Part shown: piece after piece, positions 17,127-26,156 of the stretch
Layout: every line of letters starts with the position of its first letter
Numbering within the stretch: position 1 is the first letter of the stretch
Source: Candidatus Rubneribacter avistercoris
GTDB lineage: Bacteria > Actinomycetota > Coriobacteriia > Coriobacteriales > Eggerthellaceae
DNA: 50,664 nt
NCBI GenBank assembly: GCA_019115845.1
Contig: DXCU01000094.1
Span: 1 to 50,664, forward strand
Direction of reading: 5' to 3'
Program-made: the position numbers and the translations under genes
The notes under the pieces: generated by a model
Databases searched by the model: none
The model's input: the letters and a program-made list of their open reading frames with translations, nothing else
What the model was told of the DNA's origin: nothing

Positions 17127-17759
17127 ATGGAAAAGACAACGCAGCAGGCGCCGCGCGGCGCGAAGCGGCAGATCGAGCAGAAGCGGGGCATCGGGGTGCG
17201 CGATTTGGTGACGTGCGCGGTGTTCGCGGTCATCTACTTCGTCATCTTCTTCGCGTGCGGGTGCCTGGGGATGATCCCCATCATGGCGTATTTGTTCCCG
17301 TTGCCGCTCGCCCTCGTGTCGGGCATCTCCCAAATGCTGTTCTACACGAAGGTGAGAAGCTTCGGCATGGTCACCATCATGGGCGCGCTCATGGGGCTGC
17401 TCACGTTCTTGATGGGCTACGGCCCCATCGGCCTTGGCTTCGGCATCGTGTGCGGGCTGGTCGCCGACCTCATCTTGAAGGCAGGGGGCTATCGCAGCGT
17501 CAAGGCGGCCATCGCGTCGCACTGCGTGTTCTCGCTGTGGATCGTGGGCACGCAGCTTCCGATGTGGATCATGACCGAGGCGTACTTCGAGCCGTACCGC
17601 GCCTCGCAGGGCGACGCGTATGTCGACGAGATGATCTCGCTCGTGTCGGGCGGCATGCTGGCCGCCGATCTCGCGGGCATCGTCGTATGCGCGCTTGTGG
17701 GCGCGTTCATCGGAACGAAGGTGCTGCGCAAGCACTTCGAGCGCGCGGGCATCGCGTGA
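17127..17759 (+). CDS. ECF transporter S component, Trep_Strep (MptD-like) family
   Basis: A 210-residue membrane protein with a basic N-terminus (KRQIEQKRGIGVRDLVT) and about six hydrophobic helices. It contains the FGMVTIMGALMGLLTFLMGYG segment and the C-terminal GTKVLRKHF end seen in the Trep_Strep/TIGR02185 family. Such proteins bind substrate in ECF importers; some family relatives have been linked to haem or metal-chelate uptake, but no specificity is assigned here. ATG 17127 follows AAAAGGAGG. The stop overlaps the EcfT start, giving an S-T-A operon. It is a paralogue of the S component at 31941, with the same KVFRKHF-type ending. Confidence 0.85.
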   Translation: MEKTTQQAPRGAKRQIEQKRGIGVRDLVTCAVFAVIYFVIFFACGCLGMIPIMAYLFPLPLALVSGISQMLFYTKVRSFGMVTIMGALMGLLTFLMGYGPIGLGFGIVCGLVADLILKAGGYRSVKAAIASHCVFSLWIVGTQLPMWIMTEAYFEPYRASQGDAYVDEMISLVSGGMLAADLAGIVVCALVGAFIGTKVLRKHFERAGIA

Positions 17760-18535
17760 TGGCGGGCGCCTCGTCTGCCGCGCCCGCCGCGGCCGAGCCC
17801 GTCATCCTCGGGGCGCGCGAGGGCTTTTGGCTCGATCCGCGCACGAAGGTGGTCATGCTCGTGTGCGCGAACGTGACGCTTCTGGCCTCGGGATACTCGC
17901 TTGTGGGGTTCGCGCTCAAATCCGCGGCGGTGGCCGTGACGGTCGCGCTGCTCGCCCAGGCGGGGCGCCGCGCGTTCGCCTTCGGGTTCTCCACGGCGTT
18001 TTTGGCGTCGCTTGTCTTGGAGCTGCTCAACGAGGGGGTCTTGCTGGAGGCCCTCGGCGCGACGAGCCCGCTCGCGGTGCTTCTGCGCCTCGTGACCGCC
18101 ATGGTGCTGTCGTTTCTTCCTGGCACCGTGTTCGCGTACTACCTGTTCGCCACCACCACGGTGAGCGAGTTCGTGGCGGCGTTCGAGCGGCTGCGCCTGC
18201 CGCAGAAGGTGATCATCCCCTTCGCGGTGGTGTTCAGGTTTTTCCCGACGGTGCTGGAGGAGTACCGCTCCATCCGCGATGCCATGCACTTGCGTGGCGT
18301 GGGATGGAGGTGCGGGCCTGTCGCGATGGTCGAGTACCGGCTCGTGCCGCTCATCGTGAGCCTCGTGAAGATCGGCGACGAGCTGTCGGCGGCCAGCGTC
18401 GCGCGCGGCCTTGGCGGCGAGGCGCGGCGAACGAGCCGCTGCCAGGTGGGCTTCGGGGCGGCGGACATCGCGCTTGCGGCGCTCATGCTGGCGCTCGCGG
18501 CGTTCACCATGACGAAGGGGGTGCTGGGATGGTAG
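17759..18535 (+). CDS. ecfT: ECF transporter transmembrane component EcfT
   Basis: A 258-residue CbiQ/EcfT-family membrane protein that couples the ATPase to the S component. It has four to six helices and both conserved Arg-Gly coupling motifs: DAMHLRGVGW in the long cytoplasmic stretch and SAASVARGLGGEARR near the end. The ATG at 17759 overlaps the S-component stop as TGATG, and the stop overlaps the ATPase gene start by 7 bp, so the three are translationally coupled. FRFFPTVLEEYRSIRDAMHLRG is close to the corresponding part of the second EcfT at 29160, supporting duplication of the whole transporter. Confidence 0.9.
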   Translation: MAGASSAAPAAAEPVILGAREGFWLDPRTKVVMLVCANVTLLASGYSLVGFALKSAAVAVTVALLAQAGRRAFAFGFSTAFLASLVLELLNEGVLLEALGATSPLAVLLRLVTAMVLSFLPGTVFAYYLFATTTVSEFVAAFERLRLPQKVIIPFAVVFRFFPTVLEEYRSIRDAMHLRGVGWRCGPVAMVEYRLVPLIVSLVKIGDELSAASVARGLGGEARRTSRCQVGFGAADIALAALMLALAAFTMTKGVLGW

Positions 18536-20403
18536 GGAAGGGCGGCTGCGCGTCGGACGCGCGCGGCGGGGCGCCTGATGCGGGGCCGGAGGGCGCGCTT
18601 GCGGCGCCGCGGGGCGCGGCAGCCGTGCGGAGGGCCGGCGGCGGTTCCCCGGACGCGCGCGGCGGGGTGCCCGTGAGCGTGCGGCACGTGTCGTTTCGGC
18701 ACAAGGGCGCGCCGGAGGGCTCGTATGCGCTCGACGACGTGTGCGTGGACGTGCCCGCAGGGCAGGTGGTGGTTCTGTGCGGGCGGTCGGGCTGCGGCAA
18801 GACCACGCTCACGCGCCTCGTGAACGGCCTCGTTCCCCAGTTCTTCGAGGGCGATCTGTGGGGGGAGGTGCGCGTGGGGCCCGCCGACGGCACGGGCGCA
18901 CGCGCGTCGGGCGGTCGCGCGGCGGCGGGCGTGGGCGCGGCGGGCGTGGGCGGCGCGGCGTGGGCGGCGCTCGATCCGAGCGAGGAGCCCATCGCGCGCA
19001 CGGCGGCGCTCGTGGGCAGCGTGTTCCAGAACCCGCGCAGTCAGTTCTTCAACGTGGACAGCACGAGCGAGCTGGCGTTTTGCTGCGAGAACATGGGCTG
19101 GGACGCGGAGCGCATCGACGCGGCCGTGCTGGATGCGGTCGAGCGCTTCGGGCTTCGCGGGCTGCTCGACCGCAACCTGTTCAAGCTCTCCGGTGGCGAG
19201 AGGCAGAAGATCGCGTGCGCGAGCGTGTCGGCCCACGGCCCGCGCGTGCTTGTGCTGGACGAGCCGGCCTCCAACCTGGATGTGCGCTCTGTTCGCATGC
19301 TCGCGGACGTCATCGCGCGGTGGAAGGCCGAGGGACGCACCGTCGTCGTGGCCGAACATCGGCTGGGCTACCTCATGGACGTGGCCGACAGGTTCGTGCT
19401 TTTGGAGGAGGGGCGCGTCGCGTGGGAGAAGAGCGCCGCGCAGCTGAGCGCGCTTTCGGACGATCAGCTGCATGCGGCGGGCTTGCGCTCGGTGCGCCCC
19501 GTGAGCTTCGCCGCCGCGTCGGCGGCCGCGTTTGCGCCGCCTCGGCTCCCTGCGCCCGCGTGCCCGTCGTCCGCGCCCGCGCGCCCGCTCCCTGCGTCCG
19601 CGCATGGCCGTTCGGGAGGGCGCGGTCTTCCGACGGCTGCGGCGGGGGAGGGCGAAGACGCGCCGAAGGCGGGCGCGGCGAAAGGGGATGCGACAGCGGG
19701 CCTCGAGGTGCGCTCGCTGCGCTTCGCTTACGGGCGGAGCGGGAAGGCGGCCGTCGACGTGGAGGGGCTTTCGTTTCCCCGCGGAGCGGTCGTGGGCGTG
19801 CTCGGCGACAACGGCGCGGGCAAGTCGACGTTCGCGCGCTGCGTGTGCGGGTTGGAGCGCGGGTGCGAGGGGGAGGTGGCCGTGGGCGGGCGCCTCTGCT
19901 CGAACGCGCGGCGCCGGCGGCTCTGCTACCTGGTCATGCAGGATGTGAACCACCAGCTGTTCACCGAGAGCGTGCGCGAGGAGGTGGCGCTGTCCCTGCG
20001 CAACCGCCCCCGCGATCCGCTGCGCGGAGAGGCCGCCGCGCCCGTTGTCGACGCCATCCTCGAAGGTCTCGACCTCGAGAGTCTGGCCGAGCGGCATCCC
20101 ATGGCGCTTTCGGGCGGCCAGAAGCAGCGCGTGGCCATCGCGAGCGCGGTGGCCGGCGAGCGCGCGGTGTGCGTGTTCGATGAGCCGACAAGCGGTCTGG
20201 ACTGGGCGCACATGCTGGACACCGCCCGAAACCTGCGCGACCTGTCGGCGCGCGGCGTGACGAGCTTGGTGATCACGCACGATCCGGAGCTCGTGGCCCA
20301 ATGCTGCGACCATGCGCTGCTCATGGAGCGGGGGCGCGCGGCCTGGTGGGGCCGCCTCGACGATCCGCAGACGGCGCGGCGCGTCGAAGGGTTTTTCGGG
20401 TGA
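18529..20403 (+). CDS. ecfA: ECF transporter double ATPase (fused EcfA-EcfA')
   Basis: A 624-residue fusion of two ECF ATPases. The first has Walker A GRSGCGKTT (residues 85-93), ECF-type Q-loop VFQNPRSQFFNVD, signature LSGGERQK and Walker B VLVLDEPASNLD. The second has GDNGAGKST, Q-loop VMQDVNHQLFTES, LSGGQKQRVA and VFDEPTSGLD. All catalytic glutamates are present. A 48-residue low-complexity N-terminus, a Gly/Ala-rich insert after the first Walker A and a roughly 70-residue Ala/Pro linker between the domains are unusual. A later start (GTG 18673) is possible. The fusion makes a separate EcfA partner unnecessary. Confidence 0.92.
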   Translation: MVGKGGCASDARGGAPDAGPEGALAAPRGAAAVRRAGGGSPDARGGVPVSVRHVSFRHKGAPEGSYALDDVCVDVPAGQVVVLCGRSGCGKTTLTRLVNGLVPQFFEGDLWGEVRVGPADGTGARASGGRAAAGVGAAGVGGAAWAALDPSEEPIARTAALVGSVFQNPRSQFFNVDSTSELAFCCENMGWDAERIDAAVLDAVERFGLRGLLDRNLFKLSGGERQKIACASVSAHGPRVLVLDEPASNLDVRSVRMLADVIARWKAEGRTVVVAEHRLGYLMDVADRFVLLEEGRVAWEKSAAQLSALSDDQLHAAGLRSVRPVSFAAASAAAFAPPRLPAPACPSSAPARPLPASAHGRSGGRGLPTAAAGEGEDAPKAGAAKGDATAGLEVRSLRFAYGRSGKAAVDVEGLSFPRGAVVGVLGDNGAGKSTFARCVCGLERGCEGEVAVGGRLCSNARRRRLCYLVMQDVNHQLFTESVREEVALSLRNRPRDPLRGEAAAPVVDAILEGLDLESLAERHPMALSGGQKQRVAIASAVAGERAVCVFDEPTSGLDWAHMLDTARNLRDLSARGVTSLVITHDPELVAQCCDHALLMERGRAAWWGRLDDPQTARRVEGFFG

Positions 20404-20444
20404 GCGGCGCGCGATGCGCGCAGGCGCGAAGGAGGCGAGGGCGC

Positions 20445-20525
20445 ATGGCCGTCCGGGAATCGGGCGAAGACTATCTGAAGGCCATCCTTGTGATCGGTCG
20501 CGAGCGCGGGTTCGTGCGCGCGGCC
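20445..20525 (+). pseudogene. Remnant of a DtxR-family metal regulator gene
   Basis: After a GGAGG-type site and ATG 20445 the frame reads MAVRESGEDYLKAILVIGRE and ends as FVRA. This is the start of a DtxR/MntR-family regulator, comparable to the intact one at 37386 (MSMSGEDYLEAIVELG). Homology stops abruptly near 20525 and low-complexity sequence follows. Only the first helix remains; the DNA-binding and metal-binding parts are gone, so it cannot work. It points to a former iron regulator at the end of the first ECF operon, as the second module still has. Confidence 0.75.
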
Positions 20526-20619
20526 TTAAGCGGTTCGCGGTTGCGGCTCCTGCGTCGGCTCGGCGGCGGGGGAGGCCGGAGGGCCGTCCGCCCTTCGGTC
20601 CGACGCGGGCGCGCCTTTG

Positions 20620-21102
20620 CGCTGGAAGCGAAAAGGCGCGCGGAGTTGCCGATGACGAGGGCCGATCCGGCGTTGTGCGCGAGCGCGCCTGCCACCGGGC
20701 CAAGAAGGCCGGCCATGGCGAGCGCGATGGCGACGAAATTGAGCGTTCATCGAAAACGTCATGTTCAGCTTGATGGCGGTCATCATGCGCTGCGAGACGG
20801 CGATCAGGTGGGGGAGCGCGGCTATGTCGTCGCGCACAAGCGCGATGTCGGCGGCGTCCACGGCTCTGTTGCTGCCCGCGCCGCCCATGGCGATGCCGAC
20901 CGTCGCGCGCTTGAGGGCGGGCGCGTCGTTGATGCCGTCGCCCACCATGCGCACCGGTGCGCCACCGTCCTCGAAGCGCTCGATGGCGCGCAGCTTGTCC
21001 TCGGGCAGGCAATCGGCCTCCACGTTGCAGATGCCCGCTCGCTCGGCAAGGCACGACGGCCATCACCTCGGGGCGGCCGTGGGTGAGCGTCCCCGTTTTC
21101 GT
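20620..21102 (-). pseudogene. Remnant of a heavy-metal P1B-type ATPase
   Basis: Read on the minus strand, pieces of a metal-pumping P-type ATPase occur in three frames. KTGTLTHGRPEVMAVVPC (from 21102) lacks the phosphorylated Asp. EADCLPEDKL to MVGDGINDAPALKRATVGIA and on to KLNMTFSMN follows after an out-of-frame internal deletion near 21040. FVAIALAMAGLLGPV and GSALVIGNS continue after a frameshift near 20745. Everything before the phosphorylation motif, including the transmembrane metal site, is absent. The gene is certainly dead. Its position converging on the DtxR remnant suggests a lost metal homeostasis locus joined by deletions. Confidence 0.85.
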
Positions 21103-21238
21103 TGAGCTTCTCTTCCCGCGCCCGTTGCGCCCTTCCCGATCAATGCGACTCGCACCTGCCGGGGTGCTGCCTCCCGCCATGAGGCGCGATGGGGTATTAT
21201 GGAGGAAAACTGCGCGAGCGCGAACGGGGGACATGCCT

Positions 21239-23254
21239 ATGAAGGACCTGGCGGAGAAGCTTGAGCGCATGCTGCCGTACTTTGATTTGGATCCGGGCGG
21301 GGCGTACGCGATGCACGCGCGCCGGCATCCCGTGCGGCCGCACCGCGGCTGGCTGTGCGTCGTCCCCATCGCGGTGTCCGCCTTTATCTGCGGGGCCCTT
21401 TTGCGGTTCATCGAGTTCGACGAGGCCATAGAACCCCTCCCGCTTTCCCTGTACGTCGCGGCCATGGCGGCCGCCGCCGCGCTTTTGGTCCTTGCGTTCG
21501 ACCGCGCATGCGCCGTCGAGACGAATCCGCTTTCCAAAGGCGCGGGGGCTGCGCTGCTTCTGCCTGCGACGTGGCTCGTGTCGGTGCTTTTGACGGGCAT
21601 CCTCACCGAGACGGTGCTGTCCTTCCTGAAGGGGGAGGCCATCACGATCCTCTGCGCGGGCGTGCAGCTTGCCGCGCTGGTGGCGGGCACGGCCGTGCTC
21701 TTCGCCGACGAGCTGCGGCTTTCCCGATCAGAGGGAGCGCGGGAGGAGCTGCGGTTGCTGGAGGGGTCGCCGGGGTTTCGGGAGTTCTACGGCAGCGAGG
21801 CGAACGTGCGGCGCGGCTGGAGGAACCGGGGCGGCCGCCGGGGGTTCAGGACGGTCGAGAACGCCGAGCTGGTGGACAGGTTCGAGCTGGGAGGGCGCCT
21901 GCGGGCGCCCGAGGTGGTTTGGCCGGAGGGGGAGGGCGGCGACGATGCCCGCGTTTTGCGCGGTTATCGGGAGTTCGTGCGGGACGAGCCCTTCCGGCGT
22001 TTGGCGAAGGATCGCGGTGACGGGGGTCTGCTGCGCCTGTTCTCGGCAACCGATGGAAAGGTGCGCGTTTGCGGGAGCGAGGGGGCCGGGTACCTGCTGC
22101 TGGTTCGGGACGCCTTGGCGCTCCTTCCCGCGATGCCTTTCGACGTCGAGCGGCTGGGCGCGCTGGAGTCGTTCGCGTTGCCGGGCGCCCAAACGCCGAA
22201 CGCAAACCGGGTTGCCGCCGAGCTTGCGGGGCAGCGGCCCGTCAGGGAGCTTGCAGAGCGCGCCCGGTTGCTGCGCGAGCGGTGGGAGGCGTTCGCGCAG
22301 CAGGCGAAGGAGCCCGTTGCGGACGAGCTGGCCAAGCGCGAGGCGCTTTCGGGCCTGCTCGCCCGCCGCGCGCAGGGCTGGAAGGTGCTGCGGAACGTTC
22401 GGCTGGATCCGGGGGACGAGGCCCCGGCGTCCGACATCGTCGTGGTCTGCCCGCATGGGGTGTTCGCCGTCGAGGTGAGGCGCTTGGACGCTGCGGAGCC
22501 GTGCCGGGTTGAGGTGGGCAAGGACGGCGCCTGGCGCAAGGTGAGGAAGGACGGGCGCTGCAAGGAGATGGGCGCGGCGTGCCGGCAGAACTCCCGGCGG
22601 CGTCGCTGCGTGCGGCATGTGGTGAACGAGGCGCTGGGCAGAGGGCGCGAGGACCGCCTGCCCGTGACTCCGCTGATCGCGTTCGCGGGCGACGTGTTGA
22701 AGGTGAAAAACGATTCGAGCCTCTCCGTCGTCCGCGCATCCAAGCTGGTGGGCGAGATAGGCAAGCGTCCCGTCTGCCTGAGCAAGCGGCAAGTGGAGGC
22801 GGTGGCGGCTGCGCTTGAGGAGCGCGCGCTTAAGCCGCCCGAGCTTTCTTTGCCGAACTTCGGACTGGAGGTTCTGGGGCGCTACCTTGACGTGCAGCGC
22901 CAGGCGAGCATCGTGCTTCCCCAGATAGAGCCTTTGCTGAGCGTTCTTCGGACGCTGGCGGCCATTCCCGATCCGCCCGTGCGCGATGCCGATCTTCTAT
23001 CGGCTGCCGAAAGCTTCGCGCTCGTTCTAGCTGACGACGAATCCGAGTACCGCGCCCCTGTGCGCAGGGCCGCCGTCTCGCACGGGGGCGGTGGGGAGGA
23101 TCGCGGGGGATCGCGTTCGTGCGACGACGAGTACGAGCGTGCGGTGGGGAGCTGCGAGTACGGCAACTCCTACTCATATTCCTGGTACGAACCGGGCTAC
23201 GTGTCCTACAACGAGGAGCTGCGGGACACCATGGGCATGAACCAGTACCCTTAG
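21239..23254 (+). CDS. Membrane protein with NERD (nuclease-related) domain
   Basis: A 671-residue protein of unknown function. Residues up to about 155 hold about four membrane helices (SAFICGALLRFIEF, LYVAAMAAAAALLVLAF, AALLLPATWLVSVLLTG, ILCAGVQLAALVAGTAVLF). A long charged cytoplasmic part follows. Around residues 380-420, GWKVLRNVRLDP, DIVVVCPHGVFAVEV resemble the core of NERD domains, which are related to restriction-type nucleases; the usual catalytic Lys of the E-x-K motif is Arg here. The tail is rich in Ser, Tyr and Gly (SCEYGNSYSYSWYEPGYVSY). ATG 21239 after CGGGGG is preferred to ATG 21233. It is transcribed alone and follows the pseudogene region. Confidence 0.7.
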   Translation: MKDLAEKLERMLPYFDLDPGGAYAMHARRHPVRPHRGWLCVVPIAVSAFICGALLRFIEFDEAIEPLPLSLYVAAMAAAAALLVLAFDRACAVETNPLSKGAGAALLLPATWLVSVLLTGILTETVLSFLKGEAITILCAGVQLAALVAGTAVLFADELRLSRSEGAREELRLLEGSPGFREFYGSEANVRRGWRNRGGRRGFRTVENAELVDRFELGGRLRAPEVVWPEGEGGDDARVLRGYREFVRDEPFRRLAKDRGDGGLLRLFSATDGKVRVCGSEGAGYLLLVRDALALLPAMPFDVERLGALESFALPGAQTPNANRVAAELAGQRPVRELAERARLLRERWEAFAQQAKEPVADELAKREALSGLLARRAQGWKVLRNVRLDPGDEAPASDIVVVCPHGVFAVEVRRLDAAEPCRVEVGKDGAWRKVRKDGRCKEMGAACRQNSRRRRCVRHVVNEALGRGREDRLPVTPLIAFAGDVLKVKNDSSLSVVRASKLVGEIGKRPVCLSKRQVEAVAAALEERALKPPELSLPNFGLEVLGRYLDVQRQASIVLPQIEPLLSVLRTLAAIPDPPVRDADLLSAAESFALVLADDESEYRAPVRRAAVSHGGGGEDRGGSRSCDDEYERAVGSCEYGNSYSYSWYEPGYVSYNEELRDTMGMNQYP

Positions 23255-23396
23255 GGCAGCGTTCCCGGTCGTTTTGAAACGGCGAAGCGCGCTTTCGCGC
23301 TGGCGATGCGGAGGCGCGATGGTGTTTGGGCGCGCGGGCGCTCGGACGTGGTAGGATGCGGGGATGCGATCGACCAGAAACCCGCAAGGAGGGCCC

Positions 23397-24218
23397 GTGC
23401 CCCAGAGTCAGGAGAACACGCCGACCCAAAGCAACCGGCCGGATTCCGCCGTCGGCGGCGTGCCGAGGCGCACCGTGATCGGCGACGACGATCTCAAGCG
23501 CATGCTGTCCCAGAACAAGCCGAGCTTTCTGCAGCGCAATGCGGGGTGCATGGTCACCCTTGTCCTCATCGCGCTCAACGTGGCGGTGTACGCGGTGGAG
23601 GTGCTGCTTTCCGGCATGCGCGTGGACGTGTCGACGCAGGTGCTGGTCGAGATGGGCGCCATGTACGCGCCCTTGGTGCGGTCGGCCGCCGACCTGTACC
23701 GCTTCGTCACGCCGATGTTTCTGCACATGGACCTCATGCACCTGGCGTTCAACATGGTGGCGCTCTACAGCGTGGGCGAGGTGCTGGAGCGCACGCTGGG
23801 CAAAGGGTGGTTCGTCGCGCTCTACTTCGTGGGCGGCATCACGGGCAACGCCGTGTCCTACGCTGCCGACGTGTTCCTGGGAAGCGGCGCGTCGGTGAGC
23901 GCGGGTGCGTCCACGAGCGTGTTCGGCCTGTTCGTGGCCGTGGCGTTGCTAGGCGTGCTCCATCGGGGCAACCGGTCGGTGTTCGCGCAGTACAGCAAGG
24001 GCATGCTGGGGGTCATCGCGGTCAACGTGGCCTACACCTTGCTGGTTCCGGGCATCTCGGTGAGCGGGCATCTGGGCGGGGCGCTGGGCGGCGCGGCGGC
24101 CATGCTCATGCTGCCGGCGCGCAGCCTGCGCGTGCCCGTCGTCGTGCGCGTCGTCGTGGCCGTCGCGTGGGCGGGCGCTTTGGGGTGGCTGCTCGTCTCG
24201 CGGGGTTTGATCGGGTAA
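23397..24218 (+). CDS. Rhomboid-family intramembrane serine protease
   Basis: A 273-residue membrane protease. After a polar N-terminus of about 48 residues come six to seven helices with the rhomboid signature. HMDLMHLAFNM carries the oxyanion-hole Asn119, GASTSVFG the catalytic Ser172, and SGHLGGALGG the catalytic His225. It would cleave membrane proteins within the bilayer; the substrate is unknown. GTG 23397 after AAGGAGGG is taken; an in-frame ATG at 23364 has a poorer site. The second residue after Ser is Thr-Ser rather than the common Gly-x, a tolerated variation. It is probably monocistronic and converges on the gene at 24244. Confidence 0.9.
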   Translation: MPQSQENTPTQSNRPDSAVGGVPRRTVIGDDDLKRMLSQNKPSFLQRNAGCMVTLVLIALNVAVYAVEVLLSGMRVDVSTQVLVEMGAMYAPLVRSAADLYRFVTPMFLHMDLMHLAFNMVALYSVGEVLERTLGKGWFVALYFVGGITGNAVSYAADVFLGSGASVSAGASTSVFGLFVAVALLGVLHRGNRSVFAQYSKGMLGVIAVNVAYTLLVPGISVSGHLGGALGGAAAMLMLPARSLRVPVVVRVVVAVAWAGALGWLLVSRGLIG

Positions 24219-24243
24219 GAGGGGCCCTTTCGAGCCGCGCCTC

Positions 24244-24900
24244 TCAGGCGGCGAACAGCTTGCGCATCTCCGCCGCCAGCTCGCGGCGTGCGAACGCGAC
24301 GGTCGCCAGCAGCAGCGCCCCCGCCGCAGCCGCGCTCGCGTATGACGGCGCGGGCTGCTCGGCCAGCCCCGCCGCCGCGAACGCGAGCGGCACCAGGCCC
24401 AGCGCCACGTCGAACAGCAGGTATTTCGCGTAGCCGGCGACGAACGCCCCTTTGAGCGCCGCCAGCAGCACCGCGTCGAACGCAAGGGAGACCAGGCAGA
24501 CGCCGGGTATGGCGAACGTGGTCACGGACATGTCGCGCGTGGCGAGAAACCACACGCCCGCCAAGGCGAGCAGCAGCAGGAAACACCGTGAGACGATGCG
24601 CAAAACGTCGGGGCGGCGGGCGATGCAGTTGCGCACGAACAGGTAGTTCAGCGCGAGCGCCGCCGCGAGCGCCGCGATGGCGCCGATCGGGATCTTGAGC
24701 AAAAATCCCGCCGCCGCAAGCGCCAAGGCCGCGGCTGCGGCGGCGAATGCGAGCACCCGGCGCGCCCGCGCGCCCGCCACGCGCACCTCGCTGACGGGGA
24801 ACACCGAGGGCTCGGCGGCGCCGGTCAGCGGAAAGCGGCACAGAGGGCACCGGTCAAGGTTGCCGGAGAAGCGCACGCCGCAGCGCTCGCACCGCCTCAT
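24244..24900 (-). CDS. Zinc-ribbon membrane protein (DUF6320-like)
   Basis: A 218-residue protein. The N-terminus is a zinc ribbon (Cys4, Cys7, Cys18, Cys21 in CERCGVRF and DRCPLCRFPL), and the rest is about seven hydrophobic helices ending in RRELAAEMRKLFAA. It fits DUF6320 proteins, which have no known function. ATG 24900 overlaps the stop of the acyltransferase-like gene in ATGA form and has GAGGAGG upstream. It is therefore the last gene of an esterase-acyltransferase-membrane protein operon and may help place or export the product of those enzymes. That is inference from context. Confidence 0.8.
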   Translation of the reverse strand: MRRCERCGVRFSGNLDRCPLCRFPLTGAAEPSVFPVSEVRVAGARARRVLAFAAAAAALALAAAGFLLKIPIGAIAALAAALALNYLFVRNCIARRPDVLRIVSRCFLLLLALAGVWFLATRDMSVTTFAIPGVCLVSLAFDAVLLAALKGAFVAGYAKYLLFDVALGLVPLAFAAAGLAEQPAPSYASAAAAGALLLATVAFARRELAAEMRKLFAA

Positions 24901-26156
24901 CGCGCGCTCGCCTCCTCTCTTGCGCCGCTCGTGTGCATAAGGCCCTCGATGCCGCGCGCGGAGAAGAGGCGGCAGAAGTCCCGCACGACGCCGAGGTCGC
25001 GGTACGCCGAAGAGATGCCGATGCTCAAATCGTCGCCGAAGGTGCATGCGACGAAGTTGAGCCCCGTCGTGGAGGTGAACACGTTGATGTTGCGCACGTG
25101 GGCCGCCACGCGCTCGTCCAGCTGGATGCGGCCGAGGCTCGAAACGGTGGTGGTGACCTCGCGCGCCGTCAAACGATCGGCCGCCGCGAGGACGAGATCC
25201 TTCATGAACAGGGGAGACAGCCGCAAAAGCGGGTTCTTCTCCAGGGCCACCATGCGGTTCATGCGCGCTTTGAGGCGGTCGGGCTGGGTTTCGGCGCGCA
25301 GCTGCTCTTGGATGCGCTGCGCCACGCGCTCGACGGGCTCGTCCTCGCTTTTAGGCGCGTAGGAGACGAACGCCAGGCCGAAGAAGTTCTTGACGCTGAG
25401 CGATCCGAACAAATCCCGCAGGTCGACGGGGACATCGAGGCGGATGGCGCGGCCGCGCTCGCGCTCGCGCGGGGTCATGCGGTCGCGGATGGCGCACACC
25501 GCCGCCGCTATCACGAGCGAGGTGAGGCTCACGCCGCAAGAGCGGGCCAGCTTGTGCACGCGCGAGGCGCTCAAATGGTATTCCAAGTACACGGGGTCGC
25601 CCGGATCGCGCCGACCGGGAAGGCGGTAGGCTGCGAGGGAGGGGGAGCGTCCCGCCTTGTCGCGTTCGAAGTGCGCATCGAAGCTGTTCTCGGCTTTCTG
25701 ACGGTCGGTCCCTTCGTAGTCCGCGGCAAGGCCCTCCACCCCGTAGCGCTCCTTCGCGTAGAACGAGAGAAGGGCTTTGAACAGGCTCAGCGTTCCGCGT
25801 CCGTCCGAAACCATGTGCGAGACCTCCAGGTTGACGCGGTCGCGGTGCCAGCTTGCGCGCAGAAGCGGGCTTTTCGCGTGGACGTGCAGGCCGTAGCAGA
25901 TGGGCAGGCTCTCGCGCATGACGGCGGGCGGCTCGTCGGACTGCTCCAGGTAGTGCCAGAACATGCCGCTGCGCAGCCGCACGTTGAACCCCGGGAACAG
26001 CTCCACGGCCTGCTCCAACGCCCGCTGCAAGGCGGCCTCGTCCACCTCGTCGGCCAGCGTGGCCGAGTAGCGGAACACCGTCTGGTTGGGGCTTCCGGCC
26101 TGCGCCGAGTAGAACTTCCCCACGTTGTCTAGTCGGTGCCAAGCAGCCCGAGCCAC
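24897..26156 (-). CDS. Condensation-fold acyltransferase (alcohol acetyltransferase-like)
   Basis: A 419-residue protein of the CoA-dependent acyltransferase superfamily that includes NRPS condensation domains and alcohol acetyltransferases. The catalytic motif is visible as SHMVSDGRGTL (His114 and Asp118 of HxxxD), and a DFG-like region occurs near the end (VACTFGDDLSIGISSAY). The N-terminal half begins with the typical FYSAQAGSPNQTVFRYSATL strand. GTG 26156 with GGAAAGGGG upstream is chosen; it overlaps the upstream esterase gene by 28 bp. The neighbours, an esterase and a membrane protein, suggest making or remodelling an ester or lipid. The substrate is unknown. Confidence 0.8.
   Translation of the reverse strand: MARAAWHRLDNVGKFYSAQAGSPNQTVFRYSATLADEVDEAALQRALEQAVELFPGFNVRLRSGMFWHYLEQSDEPPAVMRESLPICYGLHVHAKSPLLRASWHRDRVNLEVSHMVSDGRGTLSLFKALLSFYAKERYGVEGLAADYEGTDRQKAENSFDAHFERDKAGRSPSLAAYRLPGRRDPGDPVYLEYHLSASRVHKLARSCGVSLTSLVIAAAVCAIRDRMTPRERERGRAIRLDVPVDLRDLFGSLSVKNFFGLAFVSYAPKSEDEPVERVAQRIQEQLRAETQPDRLKARMNRMVALEKNPLLRLSPLFMKDLVLAAADRLTAREVTTTVSSLGRIQLDERVAAHVRNINVFTSTTGLNFVACTFGDDLSIGISSAYRDLGVVRDFCRLFSARGIEGLMHTSGAREEASAR

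Noticed and set aside
18139..21690. A 1183-codon minus-strand open frame opposite the ECF genes
   Set aside because: It is Arg/Ala/His-rich, has no domain apart from a fragment of the dead ATPase, and mirrors the codon pattern of the plus-strand genes with clear domains.
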